Shown here piece after piece: positions 25,442-38,137 of a stretch of DNA of 64,000 nt (its first letter is position 1; each line of letters begins with the position of its first letter). The stretch covers positions 62,001-126,000 of the forward strand of contig CAJNOP010000396.1 in assembly GCA_905250075.1 (NCBI GenBank), in the 5' to 3' direction. A model generated the notes under the pieces. That model saw only the letters and a program-made list of their open reading frames with translations. It did no database searches and was not told the origin of the DNA. Both the position numbers and the translations under genes were made by a program. Origin of the DNA: Rotaria sp. Silwood1. Its lineage: Eukaryota; Rotifera; Eurotatoria; Philodinida; Philodinidae.

Positions 25442-28400
25442 AAAATTCATATTGAATGTTAATCTAAAGATGCTTTCTTAATATTTATCTGTTGTCTTAT
25501 CGTTTCAATGTTATATTTTATTAAGACCAGCATTTTTCTTATTAAATCAGCATTATATAAATATATATATATTTATTTGTCTGTAATCGAAATTAATGAG
25601 AAAAAAAATATCAGAAAATAAATTACAATATTGAAATACCAATTTCATTTTATATATGTAATTATGCAAATCTGACATTCGTCTTTTATTTTGATTGTTA
25701 TAAAAAAAATGGTCAATATGAAATGTTGACATTTTTATAGTTGTTAGAATCGGAAAAGTTTATAATCTCCATTACTGACAGGGTATAAATGTATGATTGG
25801 CATGGTTGATAAAATTTCTCTGCTAAGTGTATTAGATTGACCGAGAAACATTCTCAGAATTAAAATTGACAGAAGTGTTCCTTTTTTTTTGTTGCTTAAT
25901 TGAAAAATGTCTTGGGATATAAATAGAAAATAAGCAAAGTTACAAGTGTTTGACAAGATTAAGTGCTTCTGCATTGAAAATACCAAATTAAACGAGATGT
26001 CTTTTTTCCAAAATTAAACTTAATACTGTAACAGTAAATGACCGTTACACTTCACTTTCCAATGTAAATTCTTCTTTATACCGTATTGACCTTGACGATG
26101 TGTGTTCCTTAATATGACTTCTATATAAAAGTAGATTCATAGTGATCAATAAATAACAAATGAAGTAGTAAAGTAGATTATAAATATTATTATCAAGTGT
26201 AGCGATAGTGCTACTCCTTAAGTTCGTCATATATTTGTCTATATAAAAATTTCTTAATAAAAAATTAACAGCTCTCAAGTATAAATTTTTTTTTGTAAAT
26301 TTAATGTGTTTTCGACTTCATTTTAACAGTCCATTGAAGAATCTTAGTAGTTTTGACAGGAAAACATTTTTTTTTTCACAAAATGGTCGAATAAAGAAGT
26401 AAATTATGTATAGTAATCTTGTGAACATCTGAAAAGAATACTTGACATTTGTTTCACATTTTACGCACATATTCTCTATAGTAAAGTTATCTAATAATAT
26501 AAACAACTTTCATTTATTGAATATCGTACTCAATATTTGGTATAGTTCATACAAGAACAAAAAAAACAATTTTAAATTTAAATATCAGTTTACTTACTAT
26601 TCTAGTTTTAAAAAATTCTAAAATTAATTCAATTAACATTTTAGTTCGACAAAGTTTACTGACAGTATCATCGCTATTTCAGATAGATTACTTTTAGTAT
26701 GCATGATTTAATTAAATAAAAATAGATTTTTTCTTTCCCTTGACTTCATTGATGAAAAACAACAGGATATAGATTCACTATTTCTATTTTGATGAGCATT
26801 TCTTCTTAGGAAAAAAAAAAAACAAACTTTGACGCATTAGTTTAATTTAATGGTTATATTACTATTTCTAGTTCCTGTATTTTTGTCATTCTATTGAAAA
26901 TTCTGCTTCAAAGATATTGATAAAAGTAATATTGCTTTAGAAAAAGAAAAAAAAAACTATTCTATTGCTATTATTGAGTATTAATTACAAATCAAATAGA
27001 AAAATAAAATCCTCGATTACTTCATTCTTCCATTCATTTGGTTTCGAACTAAGAAAAGGAAATTGAAAGATACTCATTATATAAGATAAGTGTAAAGAGG
27101 CATAAAATGGCTTTTAGATTCACTATTCATTACTAATACGTTTTTTTATTTATATTCGTGAATTTCTGAAACGTAAAGAGTTTTTCATCTATGCAAATAC
27201 GATGACCAATATAAAATATAACGTTGATACGTAGTCGATGTTTTAGTCCTTTGTTTTTTTTTTCATAATTTCATTTACAAAAAAAGCATGAATTTGACAT
27301 GTAGTTTAAGCATTGAGTCAGACCGAAGAAAATATTATTCATTCTGTTGATGAGTAGTATTTGTCATTTTTTGATTTTTTTTAGTGTAGAACTTAATTAA
27401 TAACGTAGATGGAACGGCATAGGAAGTAAAAAGCATATCTTAATATTCTGTTTTTTTTTATTAGGTAAGCTTGACTAGTTTGTCATCGCTTATTCACGTT
27501 CTATGACGAATGAATTGTTGCTTGCTTGGTTTACTTTTACTTTTCTCTCTATTGGACGCTTCTTCTTTTTTCTTTCTATTATATCTTTCTCATCTCATTT
27601 TCTGTTTTCTATTGCATTCTTAAGTATTCTTATATATTTTCTACTATCAAAAACAAATAAAAGTTTTATACTACTTCAAATTTTGCTTCAATTAAGAAAC
27701 CTTCGAATCAAATAAATTTGTAAGTCATAAAGTGGAAATAGTTGCGAATATTTATATGTTAACAGTAAATGATTTAAAAAAAACCAAGACTTTTCTCTTT
27801 AATAATCTGTAAGCTGCAATTCAATGCTCAGTATGTAATTAGAGAAAAAGCTGTGTTTTTTTTTAGAATTGGACTTTCATTAATAGACCGATAAATCATT
27901 TTTAAGTGGACTTTCGATTGCCTCCTTCTTGATGGAAAATTTTAGATTTTTCATTTTTGTGCCGAATATACGCTTTCAGACATCCTCTTTTCATTGGACA
28001 TATTTCAAGAATAAATATATGGAAAAACTTGAAAATATGCAAGTTGTTTACTGAAAATCATCAAAGTTTACACATTATTTCGCTGCTTTTCATAAATGAA
28101 TGTTGTTGACAGAAAAAAGTTGCGACTCGTGCATGTTTCTTAACCACAATAAATTCCATCGACATGAAGCTTTTTTTCTATTTATACTAGAGAATATTTA
28201 TGATGTCTAGGTTTTCTATTTCAAAATATGATATATCGAAGGCTTTCGTCAGACTTTTCAAAAAAAAAATCCAATTAATAAAAAACACAAAAGAACATGT
28301 CTTTTTCTATCTATGCTTATTATCTTGATCATTGAATTCGAATGGAACGAGATAAAAAAAAAAGTAGGTATACCAAATAGTACTTAAAGTCCGTCAAAAA

Positions 28401-29468
28401 TAATTTCAAATTTATCAAACGTATTCTAGTTGAGAACATGAGGCGATTATGCTTAGAAATCAGCTGAGGGCTTTTTGACCCCGATATTTTCTAGAACAAA
28501 GTATTTAAGAATTTTCAGTCTATGATAACTTTTGTTCCATCCATCGAGAATTATCTATTTTGCAATTTTCAAAACTTTTTTGATGAGTTGTTCTTCGAAA
28601 ATGCCTGCTATGACAAGAATTGTTTGTATTGGTTTTTTAAGCAGTGTCTTCATGGGATTGTTTTTAGCGTTTGAAATCAATGTATATACTTTCTCTTATG
28701 GTTTGATGTCATTCTAATGTGCATAACCTAATTTCAACTTATAATGCATTATAGAACGGATAAAAACCAAAAACATTAATGTTTTATACAAGATGCGAAA
28801 ATATTAAAAAATGTGGAGGACAATCTCATACAAAATAAATACGATAGTTTTTATCAGCAATTTGAGATTTGTCTGATCTGCTAGTGTAACTATTTGGATA
28901 AGTAAGACTTTGTTACAGTCTCGATTAATGAAAAAAAATAAATGTGAATATTTACAGATTTTTGATAGAAAAAAAAAAACAAGCAAGATTACTCACTCTA
29001 GAAAATAAGCTCATTAATAGATTACGATATGCATATTTAGTTATATCCTCTGTGGTTCTGATTTTTTTTTGAAATCGTTTCAATTTGTTTTAGCTTTAAT
29101 AAATAATCTTTGATTGTTTCATATTCGCTATTTCTTTGAAGGAGCATTTAAAAATCACAAAAAAACAGAATCATCCGACACAGTTTGAATCAATCAGAGC
29201 GATATTGAAAAAAAATCAGGAATGCTACAAAGATTGTAATTATATTTAATCATACTAATCCTCTTTATCAATAAATCACTGTTTTCATATTAACAGTTAA
29301 CTATGTATTAAATCATACTTGTATATTCAACTATGAGTTTAACAAATATTTGCATACTTGTTTAGTTCAGATTTAAACATTTCAAAGCAACAAAATGTAT
29401 ACAAATAAAAATAAAATATTAAACATATCTATTCTAGTCTTAATATTTATCAATTATTTTATTATTTT
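25442..29468. other. Intergenic between flavohemoglobin copies, no gene seen
   Basis: About 4 kb of A+T-rich sequence with long A and T runs. Open frames here translate to Phe/Ile/Leu-rich noise without splice partners. Confidence 0.5.
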
Positions 29469-29486
29469 TCATTCATAGATTACAAA
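29469..29486 (+). promoter_or_regulatory. Splice acceptor just upstream of the flavohemoglobin start
   Basis: A pyrimidine-rich tract ends in TTCATTCATAG at 29478, eight bases before the ATG. The decayed copy has the same arrangement (TTATTCTTAG, seven bases before its ATG), so the site was duplicated with the gene. It may be the 3' end of a 5'-UTR intron or a spliced-leader trans-splice site. Confidence 0.5.
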
Positions 29487-30656
29487 ATGCCACTTACACA
29501 AGAACAAAAACAAATTCTTAAAACAACAGCACCTATGTTTAAAGAAAATGGAAAAGAAATTACATCAATTATTTATAAACATATGTTTGCAGCTCATCCA
29601 GAATTGTTAAATATATTCAATCGAACGAATCAAAAAAATGGTACACAACCATTTGCATTGGCAAATACAATTTATCTTGCTATTGAAAATATTGATCATT
29701 TAGATGTACTCTTACCTCAATTTTTACTTATCGCTCATAAACATCGTGCTTCTATGGTGTTACCAGAACATTATCCCATTCTTTGCAAATATTTACTTGT
29801 AGCAATCGATGAATTCTTAGGTGGTATGGGAGATCCTAGCATTTTAGGTGCATGGTCAGCTGCCTACAATATGATTGCAACTATTTTTATCAATATAGAA
29901 AAACAATTATACAATGAACTTGGTGATAAAAGTGAACAAGGATTTATTCCATTTATAATTACTAAAAAAGAAATACTTTCATGTGGACCAATTGTTGCTT
30001 TTACAATGGAACGTCGTGATGGTGGAAAAGTACATGATTATCATACAGGACAATATATAACACTTCGTGTTAAAAAAGATGGTCTTTATCATATTCGACA
30101 TTATAGTTTAATTGAACCATTTAATGGTAAAACATATCGTATTGCAATTAAACAAGACAAAGATAATGAACCAAAAGGAATTGTTTCTACTGAACTTATT
30201 GAAAAATATAAAGAAGGTGATACTTTAGCATTAAGTTTACCAGCTGGTACCTATGGTTTAGTTACAGATGCTAAACATCATTTATTTATTGCTGGTGGTG
30301 GTGGCATAACGGTTCTTTCATCGATGATATTAGATTTATATAAACAAGGTAAATCAGATCTTATAACATTGATTCATTGTGTACCAACAGAAGATCATGC
30401 TACTTTTGCTGATCAAATGCGTAAAATTTTACCGAAAAATCATTATCATATACTTCTTCATGGTAAACGTCTCTTACAAGAAGTTCTGGCAAAAACAATA
30501 ACGTCTAAGACACATGTTTATCTATGCGGTTCTGCTGCGTTTATGAATAAGGTTGAGGATTATTTGGGTCAATTTGGACATCCATCTTCTCAAATTCATA
30601 TAGAAGCTTTTCAACCGTCACTTAGTTTGATAAAAGATGCTGTCAAGAATCAATGA
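29487..30656 (+). CDS. hmp: Flavohemoglobin, nitric oxide dioxygenase
   Basis: This 389-residue single-exon protein has the full Hmp layout. The globin domain (1-145) has distal Tyr30, Gln54 and proximal His86, the ligand set of bacterial flavohemoglobins. The FAD domain (about 150-255) has R204-H-Y-S207. The NAD(P)H domain (about 265-389) has IAGGGGITVLSSM, LIHCVP, YLCGSAAFM and a terminal AFQPS. The enzyme turns NO and O2 into nitrate using NAD(P)H and FAD, protecting against nitrosative stress in the cytosol. Length matches bacterial and fungal members (about 390-420). One departure: the usual GxGxTP nucleotide turn reads GGGITV, with Val for Pro. Flavohemoglobins are typical of bacteria, fungi and slime moulds and unusual in animals, so horizontal acquisition is likely. 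Base composition matches the neighbours, so it is not recent. Copies lie on both sides. Confidence 0.95.
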   Translation: MPLTQEQKQILKTTAPMFKENGKEITSIIYKHMFAAHPELLNIFNRTNQKNGTQPFALANTIYLAIENIDHLDVLLPQFLLIAHKHRASMVLPEHYPILCKYLLVAIDEFLGGMGDPSILGAWSAAYNMIATIFINIEKQLYNELGDKSEQGFIPFIITKKEILSCGPIVAFTMERRDGGKVHDYHTGQYITLRVKKDGLYHIRHYSLIEPFNGKTYRIAIKQDKDNEPKGIVSTELIEKYKEGDTLALSLPAGTYGLVTDAKHHLFIAGGGGITVLSSMILDLYKQGKSDLITLIHCVPTEDHATFADQMRKILPKNHYHILLHGKRLLQEVLAKTITSKTHVYLCGSAAFMNKVEDYLGQFGHPSSQIHIEAFQPSLSLIKDAVKNQ

Positions 30657-33259
30657 GCTACGAAGTCATTATAAATACTATTGAATCTTCTATTAAAGAT
30701 TATGTTTGTAAATATGTGTAATATCGTTTAGAAGTTATTTTTATTTTAGTGGAACTATTATACACTCAACAAAAATTTTTTTTTTCTATATTTACGTATA
30801 AAAATGTCTTTATATTGTAAATTTTCATAATTCTTGAAAAAAAAAACAATATTTGGCTATGTTGAAAAGCTCTAAAATAAAGTCTTGTGTCTTACTTTGT
30901 ACAATGTTATTATGAAGAAAATATCGAATACAAAATTTAAAATGTAAACATAACATAACGTGGCTTATCGCATTGTAATAATACTTAACAAAAAAAAAAT
31001 CAGAAATTTACTTTTCCTCGAAAGTAATAATTTCTTATTATTTAAGTGCTCAATGAATATTTTTACCTTCGAAAAAGTATGAAATTTAATAATATTATGA
31101 AAAATAAATTCTAGAGTTGTTCGAATCAATATCTAACAAGTTTTATAATTTCAACTATTGAGCCAAACGCGAAAACTTAAAAAAACGCATCTAACTGCAT
31201 GATTCTTTTCATATCATATGCATGTAGGCGCGTCACACAGTGAGCTATTTTTGTATTTGCACACATACGAGTTTTCACATCTACACGCTTCATATTTTTC
31301 TATATAAGAATATGCTAGAATGCTTAAAAAAATGAAGTAGATGTAGTGAGCATGAACACGTTGTGTTCTTTTCTCTAATATAAGCTTCAAACATATTTAC
31401 TTTGTTTCATATAAGAGGAACTTTTCCACCAATCGATCATCTGCTTACACGAGAGCCCATTGACTTCAGCCCGGGAGTTATTCAACAGGCTCTAATTTAT
31501 ACTAGTAGTGTAGCCAAAACTGCAGGATATAATAATCATTTAATAATAATGACACATACGATTACATAAATACTGATAGCTATTGGAGAGTTTGGAAAAA
31601 TAAACAAATTCCTTTGAGCCAATATAGTATGGTTATTGAAAAGTTCATTTTAAATGTGAAATACATAATTACACATAGGACAGAACTGTAAACTCTTGCA
31701 TGTAGTAGTATAAGTACTATAACGTAGCAAAAACTTGCACGTTGACATAAAATCATTTTAGTAAAAGCTTTTGTAAGTATAACTTTATTTTTATATTGGC
31801 CTCTATGATTAAGCGAAGTTCTTCTTATCTTACAAACACTCCCACGAGAAAATACTTTAACATTCACTTGAAAGTTATGTACTTTATGTGTGAATATGCA
31901 AAAGTATCGTATAAGACTACCTACAAGAATAAGACTCTAACATGTCTCTTGTGACACGCACTATTGTTCTACATTTAAATGCAATAATTAGGATTATTTA
32001 TAATAACTTGAATGTTTGTAAATGATCTATAACAACTGAGAAAATATTTGAAAAGTGTATACGAGTTTTTAAGCTATCAGATTTGATTGGACGAAATACG
32101 GTTAACTATATAAGGTTGACATATTATCTAAATAATTTGTTGGGTAAAAAAAAAACGGAAGTTATTGTGACTGTTAATTTCGATAGTTAAGAAGAATCAA
32201 GTGGCTTATTTCACAATAAATACTTAATTAGATCATAGTAATTTTATTATTAACTATCGTTTATAGTTGATTGTAATGTTTAATATCTAGAAACATATTT
32301 TAGATACATGTTCTGTTTTTCAAGAAACTTCTTCTAGTTGATTTCTTTTTACTTATATAAAAAAAAAAGATTCTACCATTCAATTCTATACAAGAAAAAG
32401 AAACACAATAAACTAAAAATATAACTACTTCTTTGTTTGAAATGATTGTTAATATCTTCAAGAATATGAATACATTTAAATAATATTCTTATCGAACAAG
32501 AATTTCTTCTTCCTTCTCATCCACATAAGAACTTAATTATAACTTATTCATATTCAAGTAATGACTATCCTAAATGTATCTAAGATAATAGGAGTACTTC
32601 AGGCCATCATGACATTGTATTATATTATGGAACAGAATTGTAACCGGTCAAGAATATTTAAATTGGTCTGGTCTGTTCATAAAATCTTTTAAATTGATAA
32701 AAACTTACTAGTTTGTTAAATCATTATTAATTGGTTAATGGAAATGGTTTCAGAAAATTGCGTCCAAGTGTTACAAAGCTTCAGGAAAAAATCTCATGTT
32801 ATAATCATCTATAGCTGTTGAGTTTCTCAAAGAGGAATATGTGACATTTCTATATATAATGTGAAAAAGTCATTAGCAGATTAATTGTTTATTAATCTTC
32901 AAGCCTTGAATCTGCTCACACAGCCATTTGAGATAAATGTAACGTCTGTTCGAATGTCAACCTGACCCTACACTTGATCTGTTCTAAAACGTATATTATA
33001 AAAATTTAACACAAATAACATAGTTTTGATTATAATTTAAAAAAAATGAAATCTACTTCGACTGAAGAAATATAACAATGTGGACGAATAGAAGAAAATA
33101 AAATTCATAGTTCTTGAAACAACACCGTTTGATTATTTTGATGAGAGCAAGCCAACTTGTTTTCGACAAGTTTTATCAGAGAAAAATGAAATATCTAACA
33201 ACTATTTTCCGACCGGTGACCACTAGTCGGTTAAACCAAATTGGTAATTACTGTGCCAT
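30657..33259. other. Intergenic with a transposon-end-like sequence and a GC-rich hairpin
   Basis: No gene is visible. At 31161-31182 the sequence AGCCAAACGCGAAAACTTAA closely matches the left end of the 49622-50820 element. The following several hundred bases are rich in GCATG and CATGT words, as in that element. At 31452-31493 a locally GC-rich patch can fold into a hairpin (AGAGCC pairing with GGCTCT). A 95-codon minus-strand frame at 31580-31867 looks like noise. Confidence 0.4.
31161..31182 (+). mobile_element. Likely terminal repeat of a decayed TIR element
   Basis: Twenty of 22 bases match the left end of the 1.2-kb element at 49622 (AGTCAAACGCGAAAGCTTAAAA there). No matching opposite end was found in the next 2 kb, so this is a solo or degraded copy. 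Confidence 0.45.
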
Positions 33260-33640
33260 GAAACATTATGTCCATTAATTAAACAACAAATATCGATAAT
33301 GGACGATTTCAATCAGTTTTTAACAAGAACGATGATCATAGGTATTCGTCATGAGACTTTTTGCTTTTGAGTTAGTTGAAAATGCTAGATATCACTTATT
33401 CATCACTGATAAAATTAGTATTTCTGTTTTCTCATTAATGATTCAAGAATTGTAGAAACAAGACAAATTAAATTCTGCAATATTAATGAATTGTATACCA
33501 ATAAAAGAGTCATTCTGCTTTTAATAAGCAAACACGTTGTCTTCTACCTAAAATTCAAGATCATTTACTTCTGCCAAGCCAACATCTTTAACATAGGCCT
33601 ATTCATGAATATTGTGAAATCGGAAAGACACGTATAGTTT
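33260..33640 (+). pseudogene. Short flavohemoglobin relic (reductase domain)
   Basis: A third, badly decayed copy in the same orientation. Stretches align by eye with the intact gene: an ATTAAACAA...GATAATGGAC block near 33277; a block reading YHLFITDKISISVFS near 33390 that matches HHLFIAGGGGITVLS; ILMNCIP matching LIHCVP; LPKIQDHLLLP matching ILPKNHYHILLHG; and LFMNIVKSERH near 33600 matching AAFMNKVEDYLG. Stops and frameshifts lie between the blocks and no globin domain is recognisable upstream. Confidence 0.75.
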
Positions 33641-34572
33641 TGTAGTTCAGTATGAACTACATCCTGACTACGAACATGTCTTTTGGGCACTCAAGAAAAA
33701 ATGGTTCCATTGAAAAAGTCAATACAAAATTGATTTGTGCAAAACCCGATTCCGAAAAAAAACCATTAATGAAGCACATTGGAATATATCATTTTTTTTT
33801 AGGATCATAATCAAGATCATTCTTGTCAGTTGTATCAAATATCTTGATATATCAATACGAAAGAGAACATAATTTCTTTTGATCATTATTAAGATTCAAA
33901 AGATTATCTGAAATTTTTGATTTGCTTGAATCAAAATGTATTCATTTGTCATTGATGTCGTTCTTCTATATGTTAAACATTATTGAACTTGTTCGTGTGC
34001 TACCCAAACTATATTTGATTCTTCTGACTTCAAAATATCTTTTTTTCTCTTTCATGTTCCCAGGTCGATTCTATTTTTACGGATATTTCTTATCAAACTA
34101 AGAAAAAATGACTGCAATCAAGATGGCACGTCAGTACCATATATGAATAGTGCATTATTTAGCTGAAAGTAGGCATCGATTCTTTCATATGCATATATAA
34201 TGACTGTAAGTATGACTCTAGTAAAAAAGAATCCGTTAAATAACCATCAAATACAAAGTCATTAGACATTGCAACAATTGACACTCAACAAAATTTTTTC
34301 ACAAAAATCTCTCATCAATTCATGTATTCAAACGATGTCTTCTACTACTACGGGTACATAAAACATAATTTTCAAAGACTTATAAAATTGTTCCTAAAAT
34401 TAGTTGAAATCATAAATTTTAATATCAACAAAAATTTATGTGAAAAGCGCCAATTTTTTCTTACTCTATGATCGATCATATTGTTTTTACGTTCTAATTT
34501 ACATTTTATTCACTTTAATTTTTCCTTTGAACTACAACAAATTCATAAGTAATTCAATTGACATTATAAACA
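33641..34572. other. Intergenic upstream of the LIM gene
   Basis: Nothing coding is seen. The LIM gene promoter must lie in the last few hundred bases. Confidence 0.5.
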
Positions 34573-36410
34573 ATGGTTGAAACACAAAAATCTTCAACTG
34601 CATTACAACAAATAACATCAAATGATGTTTCAACAATATGTTCAAAATGTGGTGAAAAAATCTTAAATGTAATGACAGCTGATGAAAATAAAGTTTATCA
34701 TCCACATTGTTTTAATTGTTCGGATTGTGGTAAAACTTTAGCTGGTGGTTTTTTCTATAAATCAAAAAATAGTAAATCCGATGAATCAACAATAACATCA
34801 AGAAATAGTCTTGCTGAACCATTACGTTTTTGTGAAATATGTTATAAAAAAGTAGCACCAAAATGGTATGTTAGACTGAATATATAAATATAATTAAAAG
34901 TGACTTCTAAATTTAGTGCTCGATGTCATAATATAATTGAAGCATCATCAATTGTTTGGGAAGATAAAAAATTTCATGAAACATGTTTTACTTGTTGGGG
35001 AGTTGATAAAAATGGTGTTCAATGTCAAAAGGTTAGTTTCGATTCAGTTTCGTGTTAGTCAACTAATTAAGACTAATTGGAGAAATTTTCCAATTAAGCG
35101 ACAACTTTTTTTTTCCTTTGACATATCATATTTTAATAATTTCGGGTTTGATCGACAAATGAAGACTGCCAATGGTAGGGAATATCTAGAATCACAAGTT
35201 GCTTATTAGAACTAAATTCAGAAATATGAATTATAACAATATATTTGTTTATTTTTAAATAATAACATTAAAACTCAGTAAACTTTAAATATCTCAAGAA
35301 TGAATGTCTAGAAAATCAAACCATTCTAGATTTTTCTAATACTTACTAGTACTCATCAAATGAACATTGTATCGAACGAAATTCAATTTTTCATTTTGAA
35401 AGGTTTCCTTGTAAGTTTTGATCAGTAGAATATCATATCTCACACATGAACACAAAACCACTATTAGAATAAGGGTAAAATTTGTGATTAGAAATGATTT
35501 GAATTTTCAATATTTAATCAACAGGCTTACATTAATACAAACACTCTCACTGATCTACATCCTCACATTCTTTTGAATCATCATCTATAAAATACTAGTA
35601 ATGCTTTACTTATATGCTTAATTAGATGAGCTTCCATTTGTTGACTAAATCCTTAATTATTAGATTGTGATTTGTCAACGGAAGAAAAGTTGTCGACGAA
35701 ACAGGATGATAACGTTGTATTATTGTTCTTTTTTTGAAAATAATTATTCAATTATTGTTTATCTATATATAGCCAATGAAAGATGAACCTGTTTATCCAT
35801 TGAATGACAAATGGTATTGTAAAATTTGTTTTGATAAATTAGATACTGGTGTTAGTGCTGCTGCAAGAGATATTCTAAGTCAAAAATGTCGTAAATGTTA
35901 TAAAGAATTTGCTCCTGGTTCTTTAGTTAGTGAATGTAAGTTTTTTTCTAAGATTAATTTTGAATTTATTATAATATCATATTATTATTTAAGATAAAGG
36001 AGATTATTATCATCCAACATGTTTTATATGTTCTCAATGTAATACATCTATTGCAAGTAAATCATTTTATCATCAATCAAAATCTGATGATCAACAATCG
36101 GAAGCAAAATTTCTATGTGAAAATTGTCATATAAAAAATGCACAAGAATGTGCAGAATGTAAAAATAAAATAGTTAATGGTGAAGCAAGTACGTTATTTA
36201 ATTATTTAATTTATTTGATTATATAAATAAATTAAAATGATTTCTTTTATATTAGTTGGCTTTGAAGGTAAACAATATCATCGATCATGTTTTACATGTC
36301 AAAATTGTCATAATGAAATTGGTACAGCACATTTTTTTAAAACTAAAGATGGAAAATATATATGTCAACAATGTTCACTTCAACAACAACACGATTCTCC
36401 AACAAAATAG
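34573..36410 (+). CDS. Four-LIM-domain protein (FHL-like)
   Basis: Five exons (34573-34865, 34917-35031, 35773-35935, 35994-36188, 36256-36410) join in phase to 306 residues made almost wholly of LIM domains. LIM1 starts CSKCGEKIL (about residue 22) and has a Ser/Lys insert before its last zinc ligands. LIM2 starts CARCHNIIEAS and is unusual: the second zinc site reads CFTC-WGVDKNGVQC, with a longer spacer than the normal C-x2-C. LIM3 starts CRKCYKEFAPGSLV and has a polar insert. LIM4 starts CAECKNKIVNGEAS and ends ICQQC. LIM-only proteins of this type are cytoskeletal or nuclear adaptors in muscle and adhesion sites. There is no homeodomain, kinase or PET domain. The 741-nt intron 2 is the only long one. 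The symbol is left empty because the orthology (FHL, LIM-9 or CRP type) is not decided. Confidence 0.9.
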
Positions 36411-38137
36411 ATAAACAAAAAAAAATAGAACTTTTTTGATTAAAAAATTTTCCATATAAATAATCTTAATTTCAACAGATTATTAAAGTATATTTTGATT
36501 GATTTTCATGTTTTATTTTTCTTCTTCTGTTATTTTAATAAAGATAACAGATGAATTACTTGATTCAAGAAAAAGTAAACTAAAATAAAATAAAGAGTAT
36601 TGTTATGATGAAGTATAACCTCTCTATAATGGACATCCTCAACAGTGTTCCTTATAAGAAAGTTCATTCTTTTCTAAAAGCAAAGTTTTTCTTTTTTACA
36701 AGAAAACGAAGAGCATTCTAGATATCTAAAGAGTACCGTTTAATGAAATAAGTAGTTATTGGACATTGTCACTTCTCGGTTTTTCAATCATTTATCTTCT
36801 CTGAAAAGTAACAGTTACTAAACTAGAGTAAAATTTCCCTGTCGTGAACACAATTGAAGTTTTTCGAGAGCACACATTATAGAATTACATGACAGTGTTC
36901 ACTAAGAGTGGTTTCACTGTAGTTCAATTGCATTGAAAAAAAAAGAAAATTTCGAAAAACATGTGTCAAAACAAAGCTAAATTCTGAAATGACTAAAAAT
37001 TTACAAGTTGCCTTGATTGAAATCATACATAGTTTTCTTTTTAAATTCTCTATGAGTCAATCGAGAGTCAGAATTAAAGAAAATATCAGTGATAAATAAG
37101 CCTTCTTGAATGTTTTATTATTTCCTTTACAAATTATCCGATTCTTTGTTTCTCAAGTATTTATTTGTACAAAATGATATAGTAATTCGATACTCTTTTT
37201 TTTTCACATCGCATTTTTGATGTGAATGTAATCATTATCTATATTAGTCCAACATTTTATCGCTTCATCAGTCATCAGTGATTAGTATTTCAGATTAATC
37301 TATATTATATATCTTTTCATCGATAAAATTCAAGAACAGAAAAACAATTTTATTGATCGGACAATATTTCCAACAAAAAATTCACAGCTGTATAAAGACT
37401 ATCTATAAAAGCTATTCAGGTATAAATCACATTGTTTGGTTCAGTTTCCTTCGTCCTTTTTTTAACATCTTCTCCCTCTTTCATTTGAATGTCTTCTATG
37501 AATAGTTTCATATTGATTCAAATTTTCAATTATATCCAATATCATTGCAACAATAGAGAATTACAATTACTAAAGTGTTATGACATATGCTGAAATTTTC
37601 CTTCATTACTGTTTGTTACATGAATATTGTCATGGTCAACACTTTCTTGAGAAAAGACAACAGAAAAAAAGATAATGCTCATTATAGATCAATGTGTTAA
37701 TTCACCAAGTATAATGTCATGGTCGTTTATTCTTAAGAAAAGATCAGAACATAAGCTATATTTCTATCTTATCACTATTATTGTTTCTTTAAGTATGATG
37801 ACATTTCTTTAAGCAATCTGTTCTCTATCATTTAACTATCAATGACTGAAAAACACAGAAAAGCTCATATCATTTATCGTTATGTGCAACAAAAAAAAAA
37901 ATAATAAATATATTTTTGTAAAAAAAAGAAAAAAAAATGAAAAAAAACCTATACAAATGACAGTGAAAAACTGAAGATAAATGTCAATTGATAATCGACG
38001 ATAATAGATTTTCCTGAGTTTAAAACAAAAGAAAAAAAACCGGGAACCGGTATTGCGGTGCACCATCAGAAGACGGACGAGATGAACGTTCGTGCTTCGC
38101 TATTTGTTCAATTTTTGTTTTCTTTCCCAATTATTTA
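36411..38137. other. Convergent intergenic region
   Basis: This separates the ends of the LIM gene (+) and anosmin gene (-). It contains many A/T runs and no coding series. Confidence 0.5.
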
